Origin: Prevotellaceae bacterium UBA2448
GTDB lineage: Bacteria > Bacteroidota > Bacteroidia > Bacteroidales > Bacteroidaceae
DNA: 64,000 nucleotides
Assembly (NCBI GenBank): GCA_002342585.1
Contig: DDQG01000020.1
Span: 1-64,000 of the forward strand
Direction: 5' to 3'
The notes under the pieces are model-generated. The model saw only the letters and a program-made list of their open reading frames with translations. It was not told the origin of the DNA and did not search any database. Position 1 is the first letter of the stretch. Each line of letters starts with the position of its first letter. Both the position numbers and the translations under genes were made by a program. Of this stretch, positions 28,205-36,570 are shown piece after piece.

Positions 28205-28948
28205 ATGTTTTCTGGTTTAAGGTTACAATGTAATCGTCTTCTAGACTTGCTATTTCCTCGTTATTGTGCAGTGTGTGACGAGGTACTTTCAGAGTCAGAA
28301 CAACACTTATGCATCAAGTGTTTCATGGATTTGCCACGCACCAACTTTCACACCGAAAAAGAAAATGTGATGGAGAAGATGTACTGGGGCAAAATCCCTA
28401 TTGAACAAGCCAGTGCCTTTATCTTTTACAAAGAAGGATTCAAGGATGCAGTCCATGATTTAAAATATCGCAAAAATCATGCTATAGGAGAGTATCTTGG
28501 CAAATTGATGGCAGATGAGATAAATGCCTCATCAGATTTTTTCAAAGGTATAGATGCCATTGTCCCCATACCCCTCCATAGATTTAGAAAATGGAAGCGC
28601 GGTTACAACCAAAGCGAATACATAGCCAAAGGGATAAATACAGTCACAAAGATTCCTATATTTACTAATGTCGTCATTCGTATCGTAAACAATAGAAGTC
28701 AGACTCGGATGTCTCATTTTGACCGCAAGAAAAACGTCGAAAAAATATTCATGTGTACTAGACCTGATTTAATACGAGGCAAACACATACTCCTTGTAGA
28801 TGATGTGATAACATCCAATGCCACCACACTTTCTTGTGCAGAAGCTATCATGCAAGCCGTAGGTACACCACTTCCTTACGTTGGTGACACTTCCACCATT
28901 CGCTTCAGTATTCTATCCCTAGCCTATGCAGGAAAACTAGAATCATAA
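28205..28948 (+). CDS. ComF family phosphoribosyltransferase-like protein
   Basis: 247 residues. An N-terminal zinc ribbon uses Cys21, Cys24, Cys36 and Cys39 (YCAVCDEV ... LCIKC), and a C-terminal PRTase domain carries the PRPP loop ILLVDDVITSNAT and IVPIPLHRFRKWKRGYNQSEYIA. ComF proteins aid DNA uptake in naturally competent bacteria and are widespread elsewhere, where the role is less clear. The start is the ATG giving MFSGLRLQ, four bases after rnr; a longer in-frame reading overlaps rnr and is rejected. Confidence 0.9.
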   Translation: MFSGLRLQCNRLLDLLFPRYCAVCDEVLSESEQHLCIKCFMDLPRTNFHTEKENVMEKMYWGKIPIEQASAFIFYKEGFKDAVHDLKYRKNHAIGEYLGKLMADEINASSDFFKGIDAIVPIPLHRFRKWKRGYNQSEYIAKGINTVTKIPIFTNVVIRIVNNRSQTRMSHFDRKKNVEKIFMCTRPDLIRGKHILLVDDVITSNATTLSCAEAIMQAVGTPLPYVGDTSTIRFSILSLAYAGKLES

Positions 28949-28980
28949 ACTACTAAAACATCTAACTCCCTCACACAAAA

Positions 28981-29026
28981 AAACTGCCATCACTAAAGAC
29001 GACAGTTTAACAAGATAGTGTTTTTT
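28981..29026 (+). terminator. Terminator after ComF
   Basis: AAACTG (28981-28986) pairs with CAGTTT (29003-29008); a T-run begins near 29019. The stem has one internal mismatch beyond six pairs. Confidence 0.55.
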
Positions 29027-29163
29027 ATTGAACCCTTATATCCTTTATCCATTCTATCGGGATTCACATCCCCGAAACGAATAACATGTATGAATATCAA
29101 GTTGGGGGCAAAGGTACGACGTTTTCTTGAAAGTTCCAAATTTTAGGGGGGGTAATTTGAGGG

Positions 29164-29198
29164 TTTATGGTTTATGGTTTATGGTTTATGGTTAATGG
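29164..29198. repeat. Heptamer array TTTATGG
   Basis: Four TTTATGG units and one TTAATGG in the comF-S9 interval. Confidence 0.85.
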
Positions 29199-29466
29199 TC
29201 TTTTTAGAGGTGACAGGGGAAAATAATGCATAATGCATAATTAAACGAGAACGAAAATTATAAAAAAGTCACACGGATAGCACAGATAGCACGGAGAGTT
29301 TTTTTATTATGAGAACATCTAGAAACGCGAAAGATACGAAAAGTTGTGCGAAAATAACATCTGCGCGGGTTCTGTGATTCGACTACGTCTTCCTCCGACG
29401 CGACTCGGCAAAGTTCAAACGAGTTTGGCTCTGCGCTCGCTGCTCCGTCGGTTTTGTGTGAGATTA

Positions 29467-29500
29467 TTTGTTGGTATGTCGGGAGAATTGTGTAATTTTG
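29467..29500 (+). promoter_or_regulatory. Promoter of the S9 peptidase gene
   Basis: TTTG (29467-29470) and TAATTTTG (29493-29500) match the Bacteroidetes -33/-7 pair with 22 bases between them. The leader to the ATG would be under 15 bases. Confidence 0.65.
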
Positions 29501-29519
29501 TGGCAAAAGTATCAAAGTC

Positions 29520-31793
29520 ATGAATGAGATAAGGAAGTTTCTGAATGTTTGTTCTCTGATGGCGGTGATGGCAGGGTGCCCTGCTACAGCAACGGAGGGA
29601 ATGACACAATTTACTGGTAGTATGAATGAGACGAGTTTTTCAAAACAGAAGGTAGTGGTTAGCGACGGACTGATGACGCCCGAAGTTCTGTGGGCTATGG
29701 GACGAATAGGTAGTCACGCGGCTTCGCCAGACGGTAAGCATGTAGCTTATCAGGTGGATTATTATAGTGTGGAGGGAAACAAAAAGCAGAGTATGGTGGT
29801 TGTTGAAGACCCTCCTAAATCCTCCCTGAACAGGGAGGACTTGAGGATGCAGGTTGAGGGAACGGAACCGGCATGGTTGGATGAGGGGACGGTGGCTTTC
29901 GTTCGCGAGGGGGAGATATGGGCTATAAAGGTGGATGGCAGCGGTCAGAGGCAACTGTCGAGGACTGGAGGTAAGGTGGAAGGGTTTAAGTTTTCACCAG
30001 ACAAGAGGGCGGTAGTCATCGTGAGGTCGGTACCATTCCACGAGGTGATTGAGGCACGACCGGGGGATTTGCCAAAGACGACAGGACTGGTGGTGAAGGA
30101 TCTGATGTATCGCCACTGGGATCACTATGTGGAAAGTATTCAGCACCCATTTATATATAATGTAGGTGAGGGATGGACTGTTGCGGAGTCGGGAAAGGAT
30201 ATCTTGGAGGGGGAACCGTATGAGTGTCCGATGGAACCATTCGGAGGGATAGAACAGCTGGACTGGAGTCCGGACTCGAAGACGGTGGCTTACACCTGCA
30301 GGAAGAAGACAGGACTGGAGTATTCCATTTCGACCGATTCGGATATCTATCTGTACGATGTGGAGTCGGGAATGACAAGAAATCTGTGTAAGCCAGCGGG
30401 GTATAAGAGTCCTAAATGCGCCCCTACACGCTCACTTAGGTTTCAGGCTGTAAACGCAGCGGAGAACCTGAAGAATAATGTGGGGTATGACATGAATCCG
30501 CAGTTTTCGCCAGACGGACAGTACATTGCATGGCTGTCGATGGAACGCGACGGTTATGAGGCTGACCTGAAACGACTCTGCATCTGCGAGGTGGAAAGCG
30601 GAAAGAAACTATATGTGGATTGGAAGAGTGATGTGGAGGCGTTTTGTTGGGGAGGAGACCCTCCTAAATCTTCCCCGTTTAGGGAGGACATGAGGTTAGC
30701 GGTGAGGGGTGAGAGGTTAGCGCCGGGTGTGATTTATTTTCTGAGTGTGTGGGAGGGTTGCTGTAATATGTATATGGTAGATGAGAAGGGGAAGGTGGAG
30801 CAGTTGACGGAGAGTTGGGACGACTGGACGAGTGTGCAGATGGCGAATGACGGGAAGAGGATTCTGGCTGCACGACAGAGCATGAGCAGTCCGACGGATC
30901 TGTATCTGGTGACTCCTCAGAAGAGGGGGAAGAAAGGAATGGCGAAGGTGGAGCAGATTACCCATGAGAATGAGCATATACTTTCGCAACTGAAGATGGG
31001 AAAGGTGGAACAGTACTGGGTGGCTACGACGGACGGAAAGAAGGAACTGGTGTGGGTGGTTCTGCCGGCAAACTATGAGAAGGGCAAGAAGTACCCTACC
31101 CTGCTCTTCTGTGAGGGAGGACCACAAAGTCCGGTGTCGCAGTTTTGGAGTTACCGATGGAATTTTCAGATAATGGCTGCAAACGGATACGTTATAGTAG
31201 CACCAAACCGTCATGGATTGCCTGGTTTCGGACAGGAGTGGAAGGAACAGATTTCGGGCGACTGGACTGGTCAGTGTATGCAGGATTATCTGTCGGCTAT
31301 CGACTTTGCAGCCGATTCCCTACCCTATGTAGATAAGGACAGACTGGCTGCCGTGGGTGCTTCGTTCGGCGGTTTTTCGGTGTATTATCTTGCAGGTATT
31401 CATGAGAAGCGGTTTAAGGCTTTCATTTCGCACGACGGAGCATTCAATCTGGAAGCGATGTATTTGGAAACGGAGGAAAACTGGTTTTCTAACTGGGAGT
31501 ATGACGAGGCGTTCTGGCACAGTCCGCAGATGGCGAATGCGAAGAAGACTTATGAGCACTCACCACATAGGATGGTGGACAAGTGGGACACACCTATCCT
31601 GTGCATACACGGAGAGAAGGACTACCGAATCTGCTATACTCAGGGTATGCAGGCGTTTAATGCTGCGCGGATGAGGGGACTAGATGCTGAGTTGCTGCTT
31701 TTCCCAGATGAAAACCACTGGGTGCTGAAACCGCAGAACGGAATTTTGTGGCAGAGAAGGTTTTTCAAGTTTCTGGAAAGAAATTTAAAATGA
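29520..31793 (+). CDS. S9 family peptidase, DPP5-like dipeptidyl peptidase
   Basis: 757-residue exported prolyl-oligopeptidase-clan enzyme. After an N-terminal signal (cleavage near ATATEG) comes a beta-propeller with repeated SPDGK/SPDSK blades, then the alpha/beta-hydrolase domain. The predicted triad is Ser615 (GASFGG), Asp701 (HGEKDYRI) and His733 (DENHW). AAVGASFGGFSVYYLAGIHEKRF closely recalls Porphyromonas DPP5, which releases dipeptides in the periplasm. Three palindromic inserts lie in frame in the propeller: DPPKSSLNREDLR near residue 99, a CCTAAATG/CACTTAGG palindrome near 300, and DPPKSSPFREDMR near 380. These lengthen the protein relative to about 680-residue relatives. It stands alone with its own promoter. 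Confidence 0.9.
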   Translation: MNEIRKFLNVCSLMAVMAGCPATATEGMTQFTGSMNETSFSKQKVVVSDGLMTPEVLWAMGRIGSHAASPDGKHVAYQVDYYSVEGNKKQSMVVVEDPPKSSLNREDLRMQVEGTEPAWLDEGTVAFVREGEIWAIKVDGSGQRQLSRTGGKVEGFKFSPDKRAVVIVRSVPFHEVIEARPGDLPKTTGLVVKDLMYRHWDHYVESIQHPFIYNVGEGWTVAESGKDILEGEPYECPMEPFGGIEQLDWSPDSKTVAYTCRKKTGLEYSISTDSDIYLYDVESGMTRNLCKPAGYKSPKCAPTRSLRFQAVNAAENLKNNVGYDMNPQFSPDGQYIAWLSMERDGYEADLKRLCICEVESGKKLYVDWKSDVEAFCWGGDPPKSSPFREDMRLAVRGERLAPGVIYFLSVWEGCCNMYMVDEKGKVEQLTESWDDWTSVQMANDGKRILAARQSMSSPTDLYLVTPQKRGKKGMAKVEQITHENEHILSQLKMGKVEQYWVATTDGKKELVWVVLPANYEKGKKYPTLLFCEGGPQSPVSQFWSYRWNFQIMAANGYVIVAPNRHGLPGFGQEWKEQISGDWTGQCMQDYLSAIDFAADSLPYVDKDRLAAVGASFGGFSVYYLAGIHEKRFKAFISHDGAFNLEAMYLETEENWFSNWEYDEAFWHSPQMANAKKTYEHSPHRMVDKWDTPILCIHGEKDYRICYTQGMQAFNAARMRGLDAELLLFPDENHWVLKPQNGILWQRRFFKFLERNLK
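29808..29846. repeat. In-frame palindromic insert in S9 gene (copy 1)
   Basis: TCCTCCCTG (29820-29828) and CAGGGAGGA (29831-29839) pair perfectly over two bases. It encodes DPPKSSLNREDLR. Confidence 0.8.
30411..30442. repeat. In-frame palindromic insert in S9 gene (different sequence)
   Basis: CCTAAATG at the left and CACTTAGG at the right form an imperfect palindrome. The encoded KCAPTRSLRF interrupts the propeller. Confidence 0.55.
30656..30696. repeat. In-frame palindromic insert in S9 gene (copy 2)
   Basis: It shares GACCCTCCTAAATC and GGGAGGACxTGAGG with the insert at 29808 and is read in the same frame, giving DPPKSSPFREDMR. Confidence 0.8.
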
Positions 31794-31869
31794 TAATTTC
31801 ACACAGAAATCATAGAAATGCTTTTTTAAACATGAATACCCAGGAATAAAAATTTCTCTAATTGACAAA

Positions 31870-31960
31870 TGCGAACCGCTTAATACCTCCAGAATGTTAT
31901 GCCCTCCCCGCAGGGGCTACTTCGGGCATCATTCTATGGTGGTCTTCACGAGGTTTCTAT
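31870..31960. repeat. MITE-like imperfect inverted repeat
   Basis: AGAATGTTATGCCC (31891-31904) pairs with GGGCATCATTCT (31924-31935), with an inner CCCC/GGGG hairpin (31906-31916) and weaker outer pairing. TAATTGACAAA and AATTCTTGACAAA flank the element and could be a target duplication. No transposase is present. Confidence 0.55.
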
Positions 31961-31980
31961 AATTCTTGACAAAAAAAGAA

Positions 31981-32012
31981 AAAGGATGAACTCGGTGGGA
32001 GTTCATCCTTTT
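31981..32012. terminator. Bidirectional terminator between S9 and gpmI
   Basis: A perfect 13-bp stem (AAAGGATGAACTC against GAGTTCATCCTTT) with a five-base loop, A-rich on the left and T-rich on the right. It lies between two convergent genes. Confidence 0.85.
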
Positions 32013-32015
32013 GTA

Positions 32016-32057
32016 TATAAACGGTAAACAGTAAACTGTAAACTATAAACAGTAAAC
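32016..32057. repeat. Heptamer array GGTAAAC/AGTAAAC
   Basis: Six heptamers (TATAAAC, GGTAAAC, AGTAAAC, TGTAAAC, TATAAAC, AGTAAAC) between the terminator and the gpmI stop codon. Confidence 0.85.
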
Positions 32058-32064
32058 CACTCAA

Positions 32065-33600
32065 CTAGTCTGTGATGAGGTCGTGACCAGTCATTTCCTT
32101 TGGTTGTGGGAGTCCCATGATGTGGAGGATGGATGGTGCGACGTCGGCAAGAACTCCGTCCTGTACCTTTGCATTTTTGTTTTCTGTGACGTAGATGAAT
32201 GGTACGGGGTTGAGGGAGTGTGCTGTGTTTGGAGTGCCGTCGGGATTGAGGGCGTTATCAGCATTTCCGTGGTCGGCGATGATGATGGTTTCATAGTCCA
32301 TAGACTTGGCTGTTTCCACTACATCATGAACGCAGGTATCGATGGCTGCAACAGCCTTTTCGATAGCTGTATAGACGCCGGTGTGACCGACCATGTCGCC
32401 ATTGGCAAAGTTAACTACTATCCAGTCGTATTTACCTGTTTTGATAGCCTCGCAGAGTTTGTCCTTCACTTCGAATGCTGACATCTCGGGTTTGAGGTCG
32501 TAGGTAGCAACCTTCGGAGAATTGACGAGGATGCGGTCTTCCCCTTCGAATGGAGTTTCGCGTCCGCCATTGAAGAAGAATGTAACATGAGCATATTTCT
32601 CTGTCTCGGCAGTATGGAGTTGTTTGAGCCCCTTGCTTGCAAGGTATTCGCCGAGTGTGTTATCTACGTTCTCCTTAGGGAAGAGGATGTGAACACCCTT
32701 GAAACTAGCGTCGTAAGGAGTCATGCAGTAGTACTGTAGGTCAGGAATGGTATGCATGCCCTGTTCCGGCATATCCTGCTGGGTGAGTACGATAGTGAGT
32801 TCCTTTGCGCGGTCGTTGCGGTAGTTATAGAAGATGACTACATCACCTGGTTTGATGGTACCATCTACGTTAGCATTTACGAGAGGTTCCATGAACTCGT
32901 CGGTATTCTTATGTTCCTCAGTGTGGGAATCGTAGCAAGACTGAACACCCTCGACCATGTCGGTGCACTTGCGACCCTTGCCTTCGATGAGTTGGTCGTA
33001 GGCAACCTTTACGCGGTCCCAGCGCTTGTCACGGTCCATAGCATAGAAACGTCCGATGATAGAAGCGATAGCACCTACTCCGACTTCGTCGATGTGCTTC
33101 TGGAGGTCTGCAATGAAACCTTTACCTGACTTAGGGTCGGTGTCGCGTCCGTCCATGAAACAGTGAACGAAGCAGTTTTTCACTCCATATTCCTTAGCTA
33201 TGTCGATGAGTTTGAGGATGTGGTTGAAGCTTGAGTGCACACCGCCTGTAGAGGTGAGTCCCATGAGGTGAACGGCATGACCTGTTTTCTGTGCATAGCC
33301 ATAAGCAGACTGAATTTCAGGATTTTGAAGGATGCTGTTATCGGCACATGCACGATTTATCTTGACAAGGTCTTGATAAACGATACGTCCTGCACCAATG
33401 TTGAGGTGTCCTACTTCTGAGTTACCCATCTGTCCGTCGGGCAGACCTACATTCTCGCCACTTGCCTGCAGCTGAGAGTGTGGGTATGTGTCGTTAAGAT
33501 AATCCATGTAGGGAGTTGGAGTCTGATAGATTACGTCTCCCTTGCTTTTGTCGCCGATTCCCCATCCGTCGAGAATCATTAAAAGTGCTTTCTTACTCAT
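32065..33600 (-). CDS. gpmI: 2,3-bisphosphoglycerate-independent phosphoglycerate mutase
   Basis: 511-residue manganese-dependent glycolytic enzyme interconverting 3- and 2-phosphoglycerate. It belongs to the alkaline-phosphatase superfamily. The metal-binding Asp11 is in MILDGWGIG, and the phosphorylated Ser61 in MGNSEVGHLNIGAGR. NFANGDMVGHTGVY and IIADHGNADN supply further metal ligands. The length is standard. It is 14 bases downstream of the HD-domain gene on the same strand and probably shares its promoter. Confidence 0.97.
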   Translation of the reverse strand: MSKKALLMILDGWGIGDKSKGDVIYQTPTPYMDYLNDTYPHSQLQASGENVGLPDGQMGNSEVGHLNIGAGRIVYQDLVKINRACADNSILQNPEIQSAYGYAQKTGHAVHLMGLTSTGGVHSSFNHILKLIDIAKEYGVKNCFVHCFMDGRDTDPKSGKGFIADLQKHIDEVGVGAIASIIGRFYAMDRDKRWDRVKVAYDQLIEGKGRKCTDMVEGVQSCYDSHTEEHKNTDEFMEPLVNANVDGTIKPGDVVIFYNYRNDRAKELTIVLTQQDMPEQGMHTIPDLQYYCMTPYDASFKGVHILFPKENVDNTLGEYLASKGLKQLHTAETEKYAHVTFFFNGGRETPFEGEDRILVNSPKVATYDLKPEMSAFEVKDKLCEAIKTGKYDWIVVNFANGDMVGHTGVYTAIEKAVAAIDTCVHDVVETAKSMDYETIIIADHGNADNALNPDGTPNTAHSLNPVPFIYVTENKNAKVQDGVLADVAPSILHIMGLPQPKEMTGHDLITD

Positions 33601-33614
33601 AATTTATATAATAA

Positions 33615-34478
33615 TTAGAATTTTACTACATGTGTACCGAGAGCGAATGCCTTCTCCATGTTTCCGGTAGTCTTGAACACATCAGCCTTTGCGGAAATGT
33701 TATCGATGAAGTTGACGAGGGCTGCTTCGGGGATGCAAGGCATGACCGGAGAACCAAATTCGAGTTCGCCATGGTGAGCGAGTACGCAATGAACGATGAA
33801 ATTGATTTCGCGTTTGTCGATACCCTCTTCGCGCAGGAGTCCGTTGAGGTAATTTGCCGACATATAGATATGTCCGAGCAGGTACATATTCTCCTGAGTT
33901 TCGCCTTCGGTATTGTATTCGCAGAGTTTTCCCCAGTCGTGGAAAAGGATTGCAATGATGATGCGTTCTACCTTGATTTCCTCTGGGTAAGGATAGACTG
34001 GATAGAGACCTTCGAGGAGGTGGAGCATCTGCCAAGTGTGGTTGAGCAGTCCGCCCGGGAAGGCATGGTGAACGCTTGTAGCTGCCGGATACTTGCTATA
34101 TGGTTCGTAGAGTGTGGCAGCATATTTGTTGATGACAGCTGTGAGTTTTTCGTCTTTACAGAAAGTGAGCAACTGGTGAATGGTATCTTCCCACTGGCGG
34201 CGAGTGATGGGTCGCGGCATGAGTTTGTAGAGAGGATGATCTTCGGAAGGGAACTTCCCGAGCACGATATCGAGTTGTCCTGCTGATTTCTTTCCCTGGT
34301 TGTCACGGATATTGATGAAGGTGACGAGTTGTCCAGGTTTGGGACCGCCTGTCTTTGGAGTATCCCACACGCAGATATTCTCCACTTCATCCAAGTTTGC
34401 GCACTTGAGGTTCACGAACGGAGCCCCTGTGCGAGCCACTGAGTCTTGTCTGCTTAAAACGATATATTCTTTTGCCAT
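33615..34478 (-). CDS. HD-domain protein, YhaM-like 3'-5' exoribonuclease candidate
   Basis: 287 residues. The start MAKEYIVL is preferred to an upstream in-frame Met, which would overlap the promoter region. Residues about 45-105 form an OB-like segment (GQLVTFINIRDNQGKK), and the HD domain follows with HHAFPGGLLNHTWQML and the metal pair His180-Asp181 (ILFHDWGKL), then VHCVLAHHGELEFGS. OB plus HD is the architecture of the YhaM exoribonucleases, here without an obvious separate C-terminal extension. A phosphohydrolase role remains possible. First gene of a pair with gpmI. Confidence 0.75.
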   Translation of the reverse strand: MAKEYIVLSRQDSVARTGAPFVNLKCANLDEVENICVWDTPKTGGPKPGQLVTFINIRDNQGKKSAGQLDIVLGKFPSEDHPLYKLMPRPITRRQWEDTIHQLLTFCKDEKLTAVINKYAATLYEPYSKYPAATSVHHAFPGGLLNHTWQMLHLLEGLYPVYPYPEEIKVERIIIAILFHDWGKLCEYNTEGETQENMYLLGHIYMSANYLNGLLREEGIDKREINFIVHCVLAHHGELEFGSPVMPCIPEAALVNFIDNISAKADVFKTTGNMEKAFALGTHVVKF

Positions 34479-34504
34479 ACAGCTAATATCTAAAAAATAC
34501 GGAT

Positions 34505-34513
34505 GCAAAGATA
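34505..34513 (-). promoter_or_regulatory. Putative -7 promoter element for HD-gpmI
   Basis: TATCTTTGC on the minus strand, about 27 bases upstream of the HD gene start codon. Confidence 0.6.
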
Positions 34514-34659
34514 GGCATTTTTAAGGAAATAAAAACGTCTTTGTTTATACATTATTATTTTTATGTCGAAAAACACAAATGAAACAGTTTTTGCGAACAT
34601 TAGAATATGTTTTAATATTTTTTAACACCCCATATTACGTTAATGCTTTTTTAACATTT

Positions 34660-34668
34660 TATATTTGC
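34660..34668 (+). promoter_or_regulatory. Putative -7 promoter element for lipoprotein-DUF5723 pair
   Basis: TATATTTGC matches TAnnTTTG, about 50 bases before the ATG. Confidence 0.6.
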
Positions 34669-34719
34669 AATCGGGAAAATTTCTACCTTTAACAACACTA
34701 ATTTAACCTTTTTAAAACT

Positions 34720-36549
34720 ATGAAAATGAAACATTGTCTGATAGTAGGAGCTTCTGCACTATTATTGTTGTGTAATTCATGCACAGACAAAGACTACGAT
34801 CTGAGCAACATCGACACAACAGCGAGTTTTAAGGTTAAGGAACTGACTGTTCCTATAAACCTTGAGTATTTAACATTGGATCAGGTGATGGACTTGAAGG
34901 AAGGCAGCGAAATCGTTAAGGAGAAAGACGCTGCCGGCAACGACATCTATGCTGTGAAGAAAGAAGGCACATTCCAGTCAAGTGCCGTGAGTGTGAAGCA
35001 GATTACTGCTCCAGTAACAATCAAGTCTACTAACAAAGATTTGAGCATGGCAGGTACACCAACACCTGTTCCAGGGGGATTTACAGTGAATTATAACATC
35101 ACAAGCATCCCTCCAACTACGTTCAAGGCAAATGCTACAAGCATTGACGAATCTATTCTACGAGTAGATACCATCGGCATTGCAAGTCGATTGATTACCC
35201 GTATAAAGATAACTCCGAAGGACGGTTCAGTGGATTGGAGCAAGGTAAAAATCAAGGACTTGAAGATTCAATTCCCCAAAGGCATTATCTGTACTGCAAA
35301 CAAAGGTAACTTCAAACCTGCCATTCCAGGAGTTTCTAATGACAGTCTGCTTGACTTGACAGGTACAGACTTGACAGTAAACAATGCTGGTCAGGTTGAA
35401 GAAATTCAGATTGACGTAACGAAATATGTAGCCAAAGGCAATGATAAGGTTATTTTCAACTCAACGGCTCACACTCTTGACATTTCAGACCAAGTAAACA
35501 TTCTAGCTGGTAAAATCGAACTGACCAGCACATCATCTACTACAATACCTTCATCGGTAAACATCCTGATTACTCCAGCCATGGACCCATTAACTGTGAC
35601 TGCATTCACAGGACAAGTGGAATATAAAGTTAAGGACTTCAATATCGACCCAATCGACTTGAGCAATCTGCCTGACTTCCTCAATCAGGAAGGAACAAGA
35701 CTGGGACTGGAGAATCCACAGATCTATCTGGGCATCAACAACCCACTGGGAGAGATTAAGAATACTGCAAGTTCTACAACATATATGCACATGCAGACAG
35801 GTTTCAGCATGACTCCAGAGCGCGATGGTGTAAAGGGAGCTACACAGACCTTGGATCCTGACCCATTAATACCAGGTGAAACAAAAGGTAAGATAAGAAT
35901 TGGCGGTGGCACCACAGCTGAACAGTGTTTCGTTGTAGCTCCAACTGACCCGAAGCCAAACTACTACCCTGGTTATACCAATCCTAAACATGTACCATTT
36001 ACTGGTCTGAAGCAGATTCTGAAAGAGACTGATGGTATTCCTACAAAGATTACTGTAGTAGCAGACGAACCTAAACTGCCTACTCAGGATGTGTATAATT
36101 TGGAACTCGGCAAGGACTATGGAACAGTCAATGGTCGCTATACATTCTATGCACCTCTGCAGTTGTCGAACGACACAAGGATTAGCTACACAGACACTAT
36201 CGACGGTTGGAACGACGCAGATGTAGATGCCATGACCTTTAGCAGAATAAAGATGAACATGCTGGTTTCTACAGAAGTACCATTCCCTGTTACCTTACAG
36301 ATTGTTCCTATCACAGTCGGCGGAAAGGCTATACCAGGTGCAAGTTCAAATATAGTTGAAATTCCTGCTCTTGCAAAGGATCGTCCAATAGAACTCATTA
36401 TAAATGCAACTGTTAATCATCTTGACGGATTGCTCTTGAAGGCAAAGGCTCAGAACCCGGACGACACAGTAGTGTTAGGACCAGAGATGAAACTGTACAT
36501 CAAGAACAGTAAGGCAACCCTGACAGGTAATTATACAAAAGAACTCTAA
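34720..36549 (+). CDS. Hypothetical lipoprotein with repeated beta-rich domains
   Basis: 609 residues; I do not recognise a named family. A lipobox (LCNSC, lipidated Cys21) is followed by the acidic run TDKDYD, similar to signals that send Bacteroidetes lipoproteins to the cell surface, so surface exposure is inferred. The rest is beta-rich, with alternating hydrophobic strands (VPINLEYLTLDQVM, then VKVLTV-like patterns) and several proline/threonine linkers; the stretch after residue 250 resembles LEA or Ig-like sandwiches (ILAGKIELTSTSS). It is 21 bases upstream of the DUF5723 barrel gene, suggesting a two-gene envelope unit. Confidence 0.7.
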   Translation: MKMKHCLIVGASALLLLCNSCTDKDYDLSNIDTTASFKVKELTVPINLEYLTLDQVMDLKEGSEIVKEKDAAGNDIYAVKKEGTFQSSAVSVKQITAPVTIKSTNKDLSMAGTPTPVPGGFTVNYNITSIPPTTFKANATSIDESILRVDTIGIASRLITRIKITPKDGSVDWSKVKIKDLKIQFPKGIICTANKGNFKPAIPGVSNDSLLDLTGTDLTVNNAGQVEEIQIDVTKYVAKGNDKVIFNSTAHTLDISDQVNILAGKIELTSTSSTTIPSSVNILITPAMDPLTVTAFTGQVEYKVKDFNIDPIDLSNLPDFLNQEGTRLGLENPQIYLGINNPLGEIKNTASSTTYMHMQTGFSMTPERDGVKGATQTLDPDPLIPGETKGKIRIGGGTTAEQCFVVAPTDPKPNYYPGYTNPKHVPFTGLKQILKETDGIPTKITVVADEPKLPTQDVYNLELGKDYGTVNGRYTFYAPLQLSNDTRISYTDTIDGWNDADVDAMTFSRIKMNMLVSTEVPFPVTLQIVPITVGGKAIPGASSNIVEIPALAKDRPIELIINATVNHLDGLLLKAKAQNPDDTVVLGPEMKLYIKNSKATLTGNYTKEL

Positions 36550-36570
36550 CCAGTAACACTTAAAGAAATT

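Larger units (their letters stand above)
28949..29519. other. Gene-free interval with repeats and hairpins
   Basis: No gene is supported here. It contains a terminator hairpin (28981-29008), a TTTATGG heptamer array (29164-29198), ATAATGC repeats near 29223-29243, a GC-rich inverted-repeat patch (29395-29451; CCGACG against CGTCGG with further pairing inside), and the promoter of the S9 gene at its right end. Confidence 0.7.

Noticed and set aside
29395..29451. Structured RNA or attachment site in the GC-rich patch before the S9 gene
   Set aside because: Inverted repeats are present, but there is no tRNA-like fold, no second att copy and no integrase; left as an unexplained repeat.
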